A DNA stretch of 64,000 nt from Streptomyces maremycinicus. Its GTDB lineage: Bacteria > Actinomycetota > Actinomycetes > Streptomycetales > Streptomycetaceae. Below the pieces are notes generated by a model. It was not told the DNA's origin. It did no database searches and was given only the letters and a program-made list of their open reading frames with translations. This document shows positions 55,679 to 63,837 of the stretch, piece after piece (the stretch's first letter is position 1; every line of letters begins with the position of its first letter). The stretch is taken from positions 124,001 through 188,000 of the forward strand of contig NZ_BBYG01000013.1 of the NCBI RefSeq assembly GCF_001184025.1, in the 5' to 3' direction. The position numbers and the translations under genes were made by a program.

Positions 55679-56851
55679 ATGAGCCTGATGACTCTCGGAG
55701 TACTCGCGTCCTCCCGCAAGGAGAACGAGTTCCGCCTCCCGCTGCACCCGCGCCACCTCGACCGGATCGCCCCGGACATTCGCGAGCGGATCTTCCTCGA
55801 ACACGGCTACGGCGAACGGTTCGGCGTCGCCGACGACGCGCTGCGACCACTCGTGGCGGGCCTGCGCTCGCGCGAGCGGCTCATCGCCGAGTGCGACATC
55901 GCGCTGCTGCCGAAACCGACGCACGACGACATCGCCGAACTGCGCGAGGGCCAGGTCCTGTGGGGCTGGCCGCACTGCGTGCAGGACGAGAAGACGACCC
56001 AGCTAGGCATCGACCGGCGGCTGACCCTGATCGCCTGGGAGGCCATGAACCACTGGACCTCCACGGGCGCCTTCAGCGTCCACGTGTTCCACAAGAACAA
56101 CGAGCTGGCCGGTTACTGCTCGGTGCTGCACGCCCTCCAGCTGGGCGGGCTGACCGGCAGCTACGGGCGCCGGCTGCGCGCGGTGGTGATCAGCTTCGGC
56201 GCCACGGCGCGCGGCGCGGTCACGGGTCTGGGCGCCATGGGGGTCACCGACGTCACGGTGCTCACCCAGCGCGCCGCCGCGGCGGTCGCCTCGCCGATGC
56301 CCTCGGTCGTGATGGCCCACTTCGAGGAGCGGGAGGACGATCCGTCGCGCCTGCGGGCCGTCACCGCGGCCGGCGCCGTGCCGCTGGCGGAGTACCTGGC
56401 CGGTTTCGACATCATCGTCAACTGCGTGCTCCAGGACACCGACGCGCCGCTCATGTTCGTCACCGACGAGGAACTCGCCCTGTTCCGGCCGGGGACCTTC
56501 TTCGTCGACGTCGCCTGTGACGAGGGCATGGGCTTCGCGTGGGCGCGTCCGACCACGTTCGGCGACCCGATGCCCGCGGTGGGCCCGGGCTGCCACTACT
56601 ACGCGGTGGACCACAGCCCGTCCCACCTGTGGAACTCCGCCACCTGGGAGATCAGCGAGGCGCTCCTGCCGTACCTGCGGAAGGTCATGAGCGGTCCGGC
56701 GGCCTGGGACGCCGACATCACGGTCCGCAAGGCCATCGAGATCCGCGACGGCGTCGTCCAGAACCCGAAGATCCTCTCCTTCCAGCACCGGTCGGCCGCC
56801 TACCCGCACGCCCCCGAGGTACGGGCGGCCGCGCCCGGCTCGGGGGACTAG
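55679..56851 (+). CDS. Alanine dehydrogenase/PNT-fold oxidoreductase (N5-carboxyethyl-ornithine synthase-like)
   Basis: A 390-residue dehydrogenase. The start TLGVLASSRKENEFRLPLHP is the AlaDh/PNT N-terminal substrate domain, with WGWPHCVQDEKTTQL after it. A Rossmann-type region follows at about 160-300, reading RAVVISFGATARGAVTGLGA. The family includes saccharopine/ornithine-derived opine-type enzymes such as N5-(carboxyethyl)ornithine synthase; the exact substrate is uncertain. An ATG at 55688 (starting TLGVLAS) is an alternative start; neither has a strong ribosome binding site. Confidence 0.78.
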   Translation: MSLMTLGVLASSRKENEFRLPLHPRHLDRIAPDIRERIFLEHGYGERFGVADDALRPLVAGLRSRERLIAECDIALLPKPTHDDIAELREGQVLWGWPHCVQDEKTTQLGIDRRLTLIAWEAMNHWTSTGAFSVHVFHKNNELAGYCSVLHALQLGGLTGSYGRRLRAVVISFGATARGAVTGLGAMGVTDVTVLTQRAAAAVASPMPSVVMAHFEEREDDPSRLRAVTAAGAVPLAEYLAGFDIIVNCVLQDTDAPLMFVTDEELALFRPGTFFVDVACDEGMGFAWARPTTFGDPMPAVGPGCHYYAVDHSPSHLWNSATWEISEALLPYLRKVMSGPAAWDADITVRKAIEIRDGVVQNPKILSFQHRSAAYPHAPEVRAAAPGSGD

Positions 56852-57017
56852 CCCGGCGATCCGGCCCGGCCGGGCCCGCGCGGACCTCGCGCGGCGCGCG
56901 TCGCGGTCCCGGTCGGCGACCCGTGTTCACGTATGTGGCCGGATACATAGGCCTAACGATTGCGGAAACTCTCGCCCCACACGCCACCGCTACCGCTTAC
57001 TGTGAGCCCGAGGAGAA

Positions 57018-57039
57018 CTTTCTGAACGCGTTCAGAAAG
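57018..57039. promoter_or_regulatory. 22-bp perfect palindrome upstream of the first PBP gene
   Basis: CTTTCTGAAC, then GC, then the exact reverse complement GTTCAGAAAG. It lies 52 bases before the ATG at 57091 and is AT-rich for this genome. It looks like a dimeric regulator's operator, though a leader hairpin is also possible. Confidence 0.55.
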
Positions 57040-57090
57040 ACTCACGGGGACACTGACGGGGACAACGGGGACGACGGGGAGGGCGTGGGG

Positions 57091-58728
57091 ATGCGCAAGG
57101 GGGCCAAGACAGCGGTGATCGGCTCGGTCTTCGCGGTGATGGTGGGCGGGGCCGGTTACGGCGCCTTCAACCTCGTGAACGCGCTGAACGGGAGCGGGAG
57201 CGGGGCCGACGGGTCGGCGGGCGGCGAGCCGGCGGTCGTGAAGACCGGGCCGCCCAGCGGGTCCGAGGTGAAGGACACGTACACCCGGTTCTTCGCGGCC
57301 TGGGAGAAGGGGCAGGCCGTGGCGGCCGCCGCTCTCACCAACAACGCGGCGAAGGCCGAGCCCCTGCTGACCTCCTACGGCCAGGCGGCGCACATCACCG
57401 GCGTGAAGATCACCCCGGGCGCGGCGGTGGGCGACAGCGTGCCGTTCACGGTCAAGGCCACCGTGTCGTACGAGGGGAAGTCCAAGCCGCTCACCTACAA
57501 GAGCGAGCTGACGGTCGTTCGTGGTCTCACCACCGGCAAGGCGCTGGTGGACTGGCAGCCGTCGGTCGTCCACCCCCAGCTGAAGTCCATGGACGACACC
57601 CTGGTCACGGGCTCCTCGGCGGCGCCGTCGATCGAGGCCGTGGACCGGGACGGCAAGGTGCTCACGAAGGAGAAGTACCCCTCCCTGGGGCCGATCCTGG
57701 ACCAGCTGCGCGCCAAGTACGGGGACAAGGCGGGCGGGACGGCCGGTGTCGAGCTGGCGATCAGACACGCCACCCCGGACACCGCCGACACCCCGCTGCT
57801 GACCCTCGCGGAGGGCAGGACCGGCAAGGTGCCCACCACCCTCAGCGCGGAGGTGCAGGCGGCCGCGGAGAAGGCGGTGCAGAAGTACGCCGAGTCCTCG
57901 GTGGTGGCCGTCAAGCCGAGCACGGGCGAGGTGCTGGCGGTCGCCAACAACCGCGCGGACGGCTGGAACGCCGCGTTCCTGGGGGAGGTCGCGCCCGGCT
58001 CGACGATGAAGATCGTCAGCGCGGCCACCCTCATCGACAACGGGCTGACCACGGCGAACGGCCCCGCGCCCTGTCCGGCCTCGGCCGTCTCCGAGAGCCA
58101 GACCTTCCACAACATCACCGGCATGAAGCCGAACGAGAGCGCGACCCTCGCCGAGAGCTTCTCCCGGTCCTGCAACACGGCGTTCGTGAAGTTCGCGGAC
58201 GAGGTCGAGGTCGACTCGCTGACGAACGAGGCCCGGGACCGCTTCGGGATCGGCCTCGACTGGCAGACCGGCATCCCGTCCTTCGACGGCTCCGTCCCGG
58301 CCGCCGGCGGCCCGGACACCGCGGCAGCCCTGATCGGTCAGGGCCAGGTCCAGATGAACCCCCTGAACATGGCGTCGGTCACGGCGACCGCGATGACGGG
58401 CACCTTCCGGCAGCCGGTGATCGTGCCGCTCGACCTCGACGGCCGCGAACCGGCACGCGCGCGTGGTCTGTCGTCGGGCACCGTGCAGCAACTGCGTTCC
58501 ATGATGAACCGCACCGCGACCAGCGGCACCGCGGCCGAGGTGATGGCGGGGCTGAGCGGCCGGATCGGCGCGAAGACCGGTTCCGCCGAGGTCGACGGGC
58601 AGAACAGGTCCGACAGCTGGTTCACGGGGTACCGGGGCGATGTGGCGGCCGCCGCGATGACCCAGGACGGCGGTCACGGCGTCGACGCGTCCGGCCCGAT
58701 CGTCGCGGGAGTGCTGCGGGCGGGATGA
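57091..58728 (+). CDS. Penicillin-binding protein (transpeptidase) with NTF2-like N-terminal domain, copy 1
   Basis: A 545-residue membrane-anchored peptidoglycan transpeptidase. One membrane segment (about 9-27) is followed by an MecA-N/NTF2-like domain (TRFFAAWEKGQAVAAAALT). The transpeptidase domain has the active-site motif STMK with Ser304, SCN at 360-362 and KTG at 495-497. There is no glycosyltransferase domain, so it is class B-like. The frame extends upstream but the ATG at 57091 follows a purine-rich GGGGAGGGCGTGGGG. It is the first of two tandem paralogues. Confidence 0.9.
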   Translation: MRKGAKTAVIGSVFAVMVGGAGYGAFNLVNALNGSGSGADGSAGGEPAVVKTGPPSGSEVKDTYTRFFAAWEKGQAVAAAALTNNAAKAEPLLTSYGQAAHITGVKITPGAAVGDSVPFTVKATVSYEGKSKPLTYKSELTVVRGLTTGKALVDWQPSVVHPQLKSMDDTLVTGSSAAPSIEAVDRDGKVLTKEKYPSLGPILDQLRAKYGDKAGGTAGVELAIRHATPDTADTPLLTLAEGRTGKVPTTLSAEVQAAAEKAVQKYAESSVVAVKPSTGEVLAVANNRADGWNAAFLGEVAPGSTMKIVSAATLIDNGLTTANGPAPCPASAVSESQTFHNITGMKPNESATLAESFSRSCNTAFVKFADEVEVDSLTNEARDRFGIGLDWQTGIPSFDGSVPAAGGPDTAAALIGQGQVQMNPLNMASVTATAMTGTFRQPVIVPLDLDGREPARARGLSSGTVQQLRSMMNRTATSGTAAEVMAGLSGRIGAKTGSAEVDGQNRSDSWFTGYRGDVAAAAMTQDGGHGVDASGPIVAGVLRAG

Positions 58729-58746
58729 GCCGTACGGACGGTGGTC

Positions 58747-58764
58747 GACGTCACACGTGACGTC
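58747..58764. promoter_or_regulatory. Inverted repeat between the two PBP genes
   Basis: GACGTCAC-AC-GTGACGTC is a perfect 8-2-8 inverted repeat, 18 bases past the first PBP stop. Candidate operator or short hairpin. Confidence 0.45.
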
Positions 58765-58870
58765 ACCGCACAGGACGGGACTCTAGGGTGGTAGCCGTCG
58801 TTGGGGTCAGTGAGGGCAACGAGGGCAGCGGGGCTGGGGGGCGGCCCCTGGGGATCCGGAGGATCTGGCA

Positions 58871-60550
58871 GTGGGCAAGAGAAGGCGTGTCGAAGAGCGG
58901 CGCGGCAAGCGGCGGCCCGCCGTGGCCGGCGGCATGATCGCCGTCGTGGTCGGTGGGGCGGGCATCGGCGCCTACGCGCTGTACGGCGGCGGAGCGGCCG
59001 CCGACGAGGGGGCGGCCGCGGCGGTCAACGGCAATCAGGTGCCCCGGGTGAGGGCCGACGCGCCGTCGGCGGCCGAGGCGAAGAGCACGGCCACCCGGTT
59101 CCTGAAGGCCTGGCAGCAGGGCAAGGTGTCCGGAGCGGCCGCCGTCACGGACGACTCCGCGGCCGCCACCGCCCTGCTCACCGGCTGGACCAAGGACGCC
59201 CATGTCACGGGCGTCACCCTCACCGCCGGCAAGGCGGGCGGCACCAAGGTCCCGTTCTCCGTGAAGGGGACGGTGAAGTACAAGGGCGTCAGCAAGGCGC
59301 TCGCCTACGACAGCGCCCTCACCGTCGTCCGCAACCCGAAGAACGGCAAGGCGCAGGTCGACTGGCACGCGTCCGTCGTCCACCCGGGTCTCCAGGACGG
59401 CGACCGGCTCGTCACCGGCGAGTCCGGCACCCCGCCGGTCAAGGCCCTCGACAGCGCGGGCGGCGAGCTGACCGCCGCCGAGTACCCCTCCCTGGAGCCC
59501 GTCCTGGACGGACTGCGGGAGAAGTACGGCAAGAAGGCGGGCGGCAAGGCCGGCGTGGAGCTCCAGATCGTCCGCGGCAAGGCGTCCAAGGCGAAGAAGG
59601 CCTCCGACAAGACACTGCTGGAGCTGAGCAAGGGCACTCCGGGCACCGTGCGGACCACGCTGAGCCCGACCCTCCAGGCGGCCGCCGAGCAGCAGGTGGC
59701 GAAGACCGCGAAGTCGTCGGTCGTCGTGATGCGCCCCTCCACGGGCGAGATCCTCGCGGTGGCCAACGCCGGGCACGGCTTCAACACGGCGTTCAACGGC
59801 TCGCTCGCGCCCGGCTCCACGATGAAGGTCATCACCTCGTCGCTCCTCATCGAGAAGGACCTGGCGTCGGCGGACAAGGTGCACCCCTGCCCGAAGACGT
59901 TCACCTACGGCGGCTGGAAGTTCCACAACGACGACGACTTCGAGATCGACGGCGGCTCGTTCAAGGCGAGCTTCGCGCGCTCGTGCAACACCGCCTTCAT
60001 CAGCCAGGCGCCCGAGCTGGACAACGACAGCCTGACCAAGCAGGCGCAGCAGGTCTTCGGCCTGTCGATGAACAACTGGGCGATCGGCGTGCCGTCCTTC
60101 GACGGCTCGGTGCCGGTGCAGTCGGCGGCGCAGATGGCGGCGTCCCTGATCGGCCAGGGCGGGGTCCGGATGAACCCGCTGAACATGGCGTCGGTCGCGT
60201 CCACCGTGAAGGCGGGCGCCTTCCACCAGCCGTATCTGGTCGCCCCGTCGGTGGACGGCCGCACGCTGGCGAAGGCCTCGCGCACGATGTCGTCGTCCAC
60301 GCTGTCCCAGCTGCGGGAGCTGATGAACTACACCGCTGCGGCCGGCACCGCGGCCGAGGCGATGTCCGGTCTGGGGCCCGATTACGGCGCGAAGACGGGC
60401 TCGGCCGAGGTCGACAACCAGGAGAAGCCGAACGGCTGGTTCACCGCCTACCGCGGCGACCTGGCGGCCGCGGGCGTCGTCCAGGCGGGCGGCCACGGCG
60501 GCGACACGGCCGGGCCGATCGTGGCGGCACTGCTGCGTCTGGGCGACTGA
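58871..60550 (+). CDS. Penicillin-binding protein (transpeptidase) with NTF2-like N-terminal domain, copy 2
   Basis: A 559-residue paralogue of the preceding protein. A basic N-terminus (GKRRRVEERRGKRR) and one membrane segment (about 20-40) are followed by the NTF2-like domain (TRFLKAWQQGKVSGAAAVT). The transpeptidase domain has STMK with Ser316, SCN at 371-373 and KTG at 508-510. The GTG at 58871 is the likely start. The copies share motif order and many blocks (for example GVPSFDGSVPV here and GIPSFDGSVPA in copy 1), showing a duplication. Confidence 0.9.
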   Translation: MGKRRRVEERRGKRRPAVAGGMIAVVVGGAGIGAYALYGGGAAADEGAAAAVNGNQVPRVRADAPSAAEAKSTATRFLKAWQQGKVSGAAAVTDDSAAATALLTGWTKDAHVTGVTLTAGKAGGTKVPFSVKGTVKYKGVSKALAYDSALTVVRNPKNGKAQVDWHASVVHPGLQDGDRLVTGESGTPPVKALDSAGGELTAAEYPSLEPVLDGLREKYGKKAGGKAGVELQIVRGKASKAKKASDKTLLELSKGTPGTVRTTLSPTLQAAAEQQVAKTAKSSVVVMRPSTGEILAVANAGHGFNTAFNGSLAPGSTMKVITSSLLIEKDLASADKVHPCPKTFTYGGWKFHNDDDFEIDGGSFKASFARSCNTAFISQAPELDNDSLTKQAQQVFGLSMNNWAIGVPSFDGSVPVQSAAQMAASLIGQGGVRMNPLNMASVASTVKAGAFHQPYLVAPSVDGRTLAKASRTMSSSTLSQLRELMNYTAAAGTAAEAMSGLGPDYGAKTGSAEVDNQEKPNGWFTAYRGDLAAAGVVQAGGHGGDTAGPIVAALLRLGD

Positions 60551-60568
60551 GGCCCGGGCCCGCGCCGG

Positions 60569-60925
60569 TCAGTGCGTGACGGGTTGCTGCGCCGTGGCCA
60601 TGTAGGTGCGGCGCAGGAACCGCAGCAGCGTCTTCGACTCGAACTGGACGACCGACACCCCGTGCGGGGAGTGGAACTCCACGACGGCCTGGACGCGCCC
60701 GCACGGCCACACCCGTACCTCGCCGGTACCGGTCGGGGCGCGCAGTCCCTGTTCGAGGAGGTCGCGGGAGAACGTCCACTCGCGCCGGTCGGGGAGTCCG
60801 ACGCGGACCGAGCGGGGGTCCTCGGGGTCATAGCGCAGGACGACGGGTACCGCCGTGCGTCCTTCCTCGGCCTGGTCGGCGTCGGTGACGATGTGGGCTC
60901 GCGCGTACTGTTCGACTACGGACAT
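60569..60925 (-). CDS. ssgE: SsgA-like sporulation/cell-division protein (SALP), SsgE-like
   Basis: A 118-residue protein of the SsgA/SsgB family found only in sporulating actinomycetes. Family features are VPVVLRYDPEDPRSVRVGLP, EWTFSRDLLEQGL and GDVRVWPC-type spacing (here GEVRVWPCGR). SALPs guide septum and cell-wall placement in aerial hyphae. In S. coelicolor ssgE lies next to two PBP genes and the cobalt/nickel transporter, as here; the paralogue letter is inferred from this synteny. Confidence 0.85.
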   Translation of the reverse strand: MSVVEQYARAHIVTDADQAEEGRTAVPVVLRYDPEDPRSVRVGLPDRREWTFSRDLLEQGLRAPTGTGEVRVWPCGRVQAVVEFHSPHGVSVVQFESKTLLRFLRRTYMATAQQPVTH

Positions 60926-61184
60926 CGGCCGACCCTCTCACGCAGCGTGACCTGTGCGGAAGCTGTGCGTCCACTCCCCTTCCAATGTCGCATATTTTGC
61001 GGATTGCGCTCCTTCGCGCAGGTATATCTCACTTGTGCGATACACGGGTCCGGCGCGGTCCCGGCCGTGGATCGACCGCGGCTCCGGCGCGGTCCCGGCC
61101 ATGGATCGACCGCGGCTCCGTCGTTAATCCGCCGTGAATCCGCCGTGAATCCGCCGCGGCTCCGAAAGCACAAGGCTCTCGCTC
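60926..61184. repeat. Intergenic region with 34-bp tandem repeats
   Basis: A 34-base unit starting TCCGGCGCGGTCCCGGCC occurs at 61049-61082 and 61083-61116, with one G/A difference. Then AATCCGCCGTG-type units follow three times (about 61126-61157). No riboswitch fold was recognised. The first 100 bases must hold the ssgE promoter. Confidence 0.7.
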
Positions 61185-61215
61185 TTGCGAATCGTTCGCA
61201 TTAAGCCACTATCAT
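61185..61215 (+). promoter_or_regulatory. Candidate promoter with Fur-family operator; leaderless cbiM message
   Basis: TGCGAA-TCG-TTCGCA (61186-61200) is a 15-base palindrome with the size and form of Fur/Zur/Nur sites. It overlaps a possible -35 box TTGCGA (61185-61190), with TATCAT (61210-61215) as -10 after 19 bases. Transcription would start at about 61222, the GTG start itself, fitting the absence of a ribosome binding site. Confidence 0.5.
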
Positions 61216-61221
61216 CGTCGG

Positions 61222-62295
61222 GTGCACGTACCCGACGGATTCATCAACGCCCCGACCTCCGCCGTGACCGGAGTCGTCGCCGCCGGCGCCATCGCCGTGA
61301 GCCTGCGCGGCGCGCGCCGCGAGCTCGACGACCGGACCGCGCCGCTGGCCGGCCTGGTGGCGGCGTTCATCTTCGCCGTGCAGATGCTGAACTTCCCCGT
61401 CGCGGCGGGGACCAGCGGCCATCTGCTCGGCGGCGCGCTCGCCGCGATACTCGTGGGCCCCTACACAGGGGTCCTGTGCGTGTCCGTGGTCCTGCTGATG
61501 CAGGGCATCCTCTTCGCCGACGGCGGTCTGACCGCCCTCGGCGTGAACATCACCGACATGGCGATCGTGACGACCGTCGTGTCGTACGCCGTCTTCCGCG
61601 GCCTCGTGAAGGTGCTGCCGCGCGGCCGCCGGTCCATCACGGTCGCGTCCTTCGTCGCCGCCGTGCTGTCGGTGCCCGCCGCCGCCGTCGCCTTCACCCT
61701 CATCTACTGGATCGGCGGCACCACCGACGTGGCGATCGGCAAGGTGGCGACCGCGATGATCGGCGTGCACGTGCTGATCGGCATCGGCGAGGCCGTGATC
61801 ACCGCGCTGACCGTGGGCGCCGTCGTCGCCGTACGTCCGGACCTCGTCCACGGCGCGCGCGATCTGCGGCAGAAGCTCCGGCTGCGGGTGCACGGCGAAC
61901 TCGTCGACGCCCCGGCGGCCGACGGGACACCGGCCGGCGCGCGCACGGCTCCCGTGGCGGCGCGCACCTCGCGCCGCACGCTGTGGGTGACGGGTCTGGT
62001 CACCTCCCTCGTCCTGGCCGGCTTCGTCAGCTTCTACGCCTCCGCGAACCCCGACGGCCTGGAGAAGGTCGCCGCCGACAAGGGCATCGACAAGAAGACC
62101 GAGGAGCACGCGTCCTCCGACTCGCCGCTCGCCGACTACGGCGTCAAGGACGTGACGAACGCCCGTCTGTCCGGCGGCCTCGCGGGCGTCATCGGCGTCG
62201 GCACGACCGTCGTCGCGGGCAGCGCGGTGTTCTGGGCGGTGCGCAGGCGCCGCACGGGCGACGACGTGTCACCGACGGCCGTAGAGAACGTCTGA
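61222..62295 (+). CDS. cbiM: ECF cobalt/nickel transporter substrate component, CbiM fused to CbiN/PDGLE domain
   Basis: A 357-residue membrane protein. The N-terminus MHVPDG is the metal-binding start of CbiM/NikM, where Met1 and His2 are required at the very N-terminus. CbiM helices cover about 8-205 (with SGHLLGGALAAILVGPYTGV). After a linker, a PDGLE/CbiN domain (about 245-345, with SANPDGLEKVA) adds two helices. It forms the energy-coupling factor transporter with CbiQ and CbiO. Nickel or cobalt cannot be told apart by sequence alone. Confidence 0.92.
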   Translation: MHVPDGFINAPTSAVTGVVAAGAIAVSLRGARRELDDRTAPLAGLVAAFIFAVQMLNFPVAAGTSGHLLGGALAAILVGPYTGVLCVSVVLLMQGILFADGGLTALGVNITDMAIVTTVVSYAVFRGLVKVLPRGRRSITVASFVAAVLSVPAAAVAFTLIYWIGGTTDVAIGKVATAMIGVHVLIGIGEAVITALTVGAVVAVRPDLVHGARDLRQKLRLRVHGELVDAPAADGTPAGARTAPVAARTSRRTLWVTGLVTSLVLAGFVSFYASANPDGLEKVAADKGIDKKTEEHASSDSPLADYGVKDVTNARLSGGLAGVIGVGTTVVAGSAVFWAVRRRRTGDDVSPTAVENV

Positions 62296-62299
62296 CGTC

Positions 62300-63061
62300 A
62301 TGGGCGCGGGACACGCACACCGGCTCTACCGGCACGGGCACTCGCCCGTGCACGGCCTGCCGCCACACACCAAGCTCGCCGCCGTCCTCGCCTTCGTGGT
62401 GGTCGTGGTGTCGACACCGCGGGAGGCGATGTGGGCGTTCGGCCTGTACGCGGTCCTGCTGGGGCTCGTCGCACGGCACGCGCGCGTGCCCGCCGGTTTC
62501 CTGCTCAAACGGCTGCTGATCGAAGTGCCGTTCGTCGCGTTCGCGGTGCTGATGCCGTTCGTGGCGGAGGGCGAGCGGGTGGACGTGCTCGGCCTGTCCC
62601 TCAGCGTCAACGGCCTGTGGGGCGCCTGGAACGTCCTCGCGAAGGGCACCCTGGGCGTCGCCGCCTCCGTACTGCTGGCGTCCACCACGGAGCTGCGTGA
62701 GCTGCTCCTCGGCCTCCAGCGGCTGCGGCTGCCCCCGCTGCTCGTGCAGATCGCGTCCTTCATGATCCGCTACGGCGACGTCATCACGGACGAGATGCGG
62801 CGCATGCGCGTCGCCCGGGAGTCGCGCGGGTTCGAGGCGCGTGGCCTCCGGCACTGGGGGGTGCTCGCGAAGTCGGCGGGCGCGCTGTTCATCCGCTCCT
62901 ACGAACGCGGCGAGCGGGTGCATCTGGCCATGATCAGCCGGGGGTACGCCGGTTCCGTGCCGGTGATCGACGAGGTGACCGCGTCCCGGGCGCAGTGGTC
63001 GTACGCGCTGGCCCTCCCGTTCGCCGCCCTCCTGGTATGCGTGTTGGGATGGTCCTTGTGA
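62300..63061 (+). CDS. cbiQ: ECF transporter T component (CbiQ)
   Basis: A 253-residue membrane protein with about five helices. The start HRLYRHGHSPVHGLPPHTKL and the coupling motif RVARESRGFEARG, typical of EcfT proteins (the Ala-Arg-Gly box), mark CbiQ. The second coupling helix contains AMISRGYAGSVPV. It starts 4 bases after cbiM and its stop overlaps the cbiO start (GTGA). Confidence 0.92.
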   Translation: MGAGHAHRLYRHGHSPVHGLPPHTKLAAVLAFVVVVVSTPREAMWAFGLYAVLLGLVARHARVPAGFLLKRLLIEVPFVAFAVLMPFVAEGERVDVLGLSLSVNGLWGAWNVLAKGTLGVAASVLLASTTELRELLLGLQRLRLPPLLVQIASFMIRYGDVITDEMRRMRVARESRGFEARGLRHWGVLAKSAGALFIRSYERGERVHLAMISRGYAGSVPVIDEVTASRAQWSYALALPFAALLVCVLGWSL

Positions 63062-63837
63062 CTGACGCTGTGACGCCTTCCGTGACGCCCTCGCCCTCCC
63101 TCGAGGTGGCCGGTCTGGCCTTCGCCTACCCCGACGGCCACCAGGCCCTGTTCGGCGTGGACTTCCGCGTCGCGCGCGGCGAACGGGTCGCGCTGCTCGG
63201 CCCCAACGGCGCCGGCAAGACGACCCTCGTGCTGCACCTCAACGGCATCCTCACCGGCGGCGCGGGCAGCGTGACGGTGGCCGGACTGCCCGTCGGCAAG
63301 CAGCACATAGCCGAGATCCGCCGCAAGGTGGGCATCGTCTTCCAGGACCCGGACGACCAGTTGTTCATGCCGACGGTCCGTGAGGACGTGGCGTTCGGGC
63401 CGGCCGCCGCCGGACTGAAGGGGGCCGCTCTGGAGGCGCGGGTCGACCACGCCCTGGAGCAGGTCGGCATGGCGGAGTTCAAGAACCGTCCGCCGCACCA
63501 CCTGTCGTTCGGTCAGCGGCGCCGGGTGGCCGTCGCCACGGTGCTCGCGATGGAGCCGGAGATCCTCGTCCTGGACGAGCCGTCCTCCAACCTCGACCCC
63601 GCCTCACGCCGTGAACTGGCGGACATCCTGCGCTCGTTGGACGTCACCGTGCTCATGGTCACGCACGACCTGCCGTACGCCCTGGAGCTGTGCCCGCGTG
63701 CCCTGATCCTCAGCGAGGGCGTGATCGCCGCGGACGGCCGGACCGGCGATCTGCTCGCCGACGACGCCCTCATGCGCGCGCACCGCCTGGAGTTGCCCTT
63801 CGGGTTCGACCCGCGCTCCGCAACAATGGGCGCGTGA
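63058..63837 (+). CDS. cbiO: ECF transporter ATPase (CbiO)
   Basis: A 259-residue ABC ATPase. Walker A is GPNGAGKTT, the Q-loop FQDPDDQLF, the signature LSFGQRRRVAVATVL (with Phe for the usual Gly) and Walker B ILVLDEPSSNLDP; the H-loop His is in MVTHDLPYA. The GTG at 63058 overlaps the cbiQ stop. Together with CbiMN and CbiQ it imports nickel or cobalt. Confidence 0.93.
   Translation: MTDAVTPSVTPSPSLEVAGLAFAYPDGHQALFGVDFRVARGERVALLGPNGAGKTTLVLHLNGILTGGAGSVTVAGLPVGKQHIAEIRRKVGIVFQDPDDQLFMPTVREDVAFGPAAAGLKGAALEARVDHALEQVGMAEFKNRPPHHLSFGQRRRVAVATVLAMEPEILVLDEPSSNLDPASRRELADILRSLDVTVLMVTHDLPYALELCPRALILSEGVIAADGRTGDLLADDALMRAHRLELPFGFDPRSATMGA

Noticed and set aside
60926-61221. Cobalamin riboswitch upstream of cbiM
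   Set aside because: I looked for the B12-box pattern and its flanking stems and saw none; the short distance from promoter to GTG leaves no leader.
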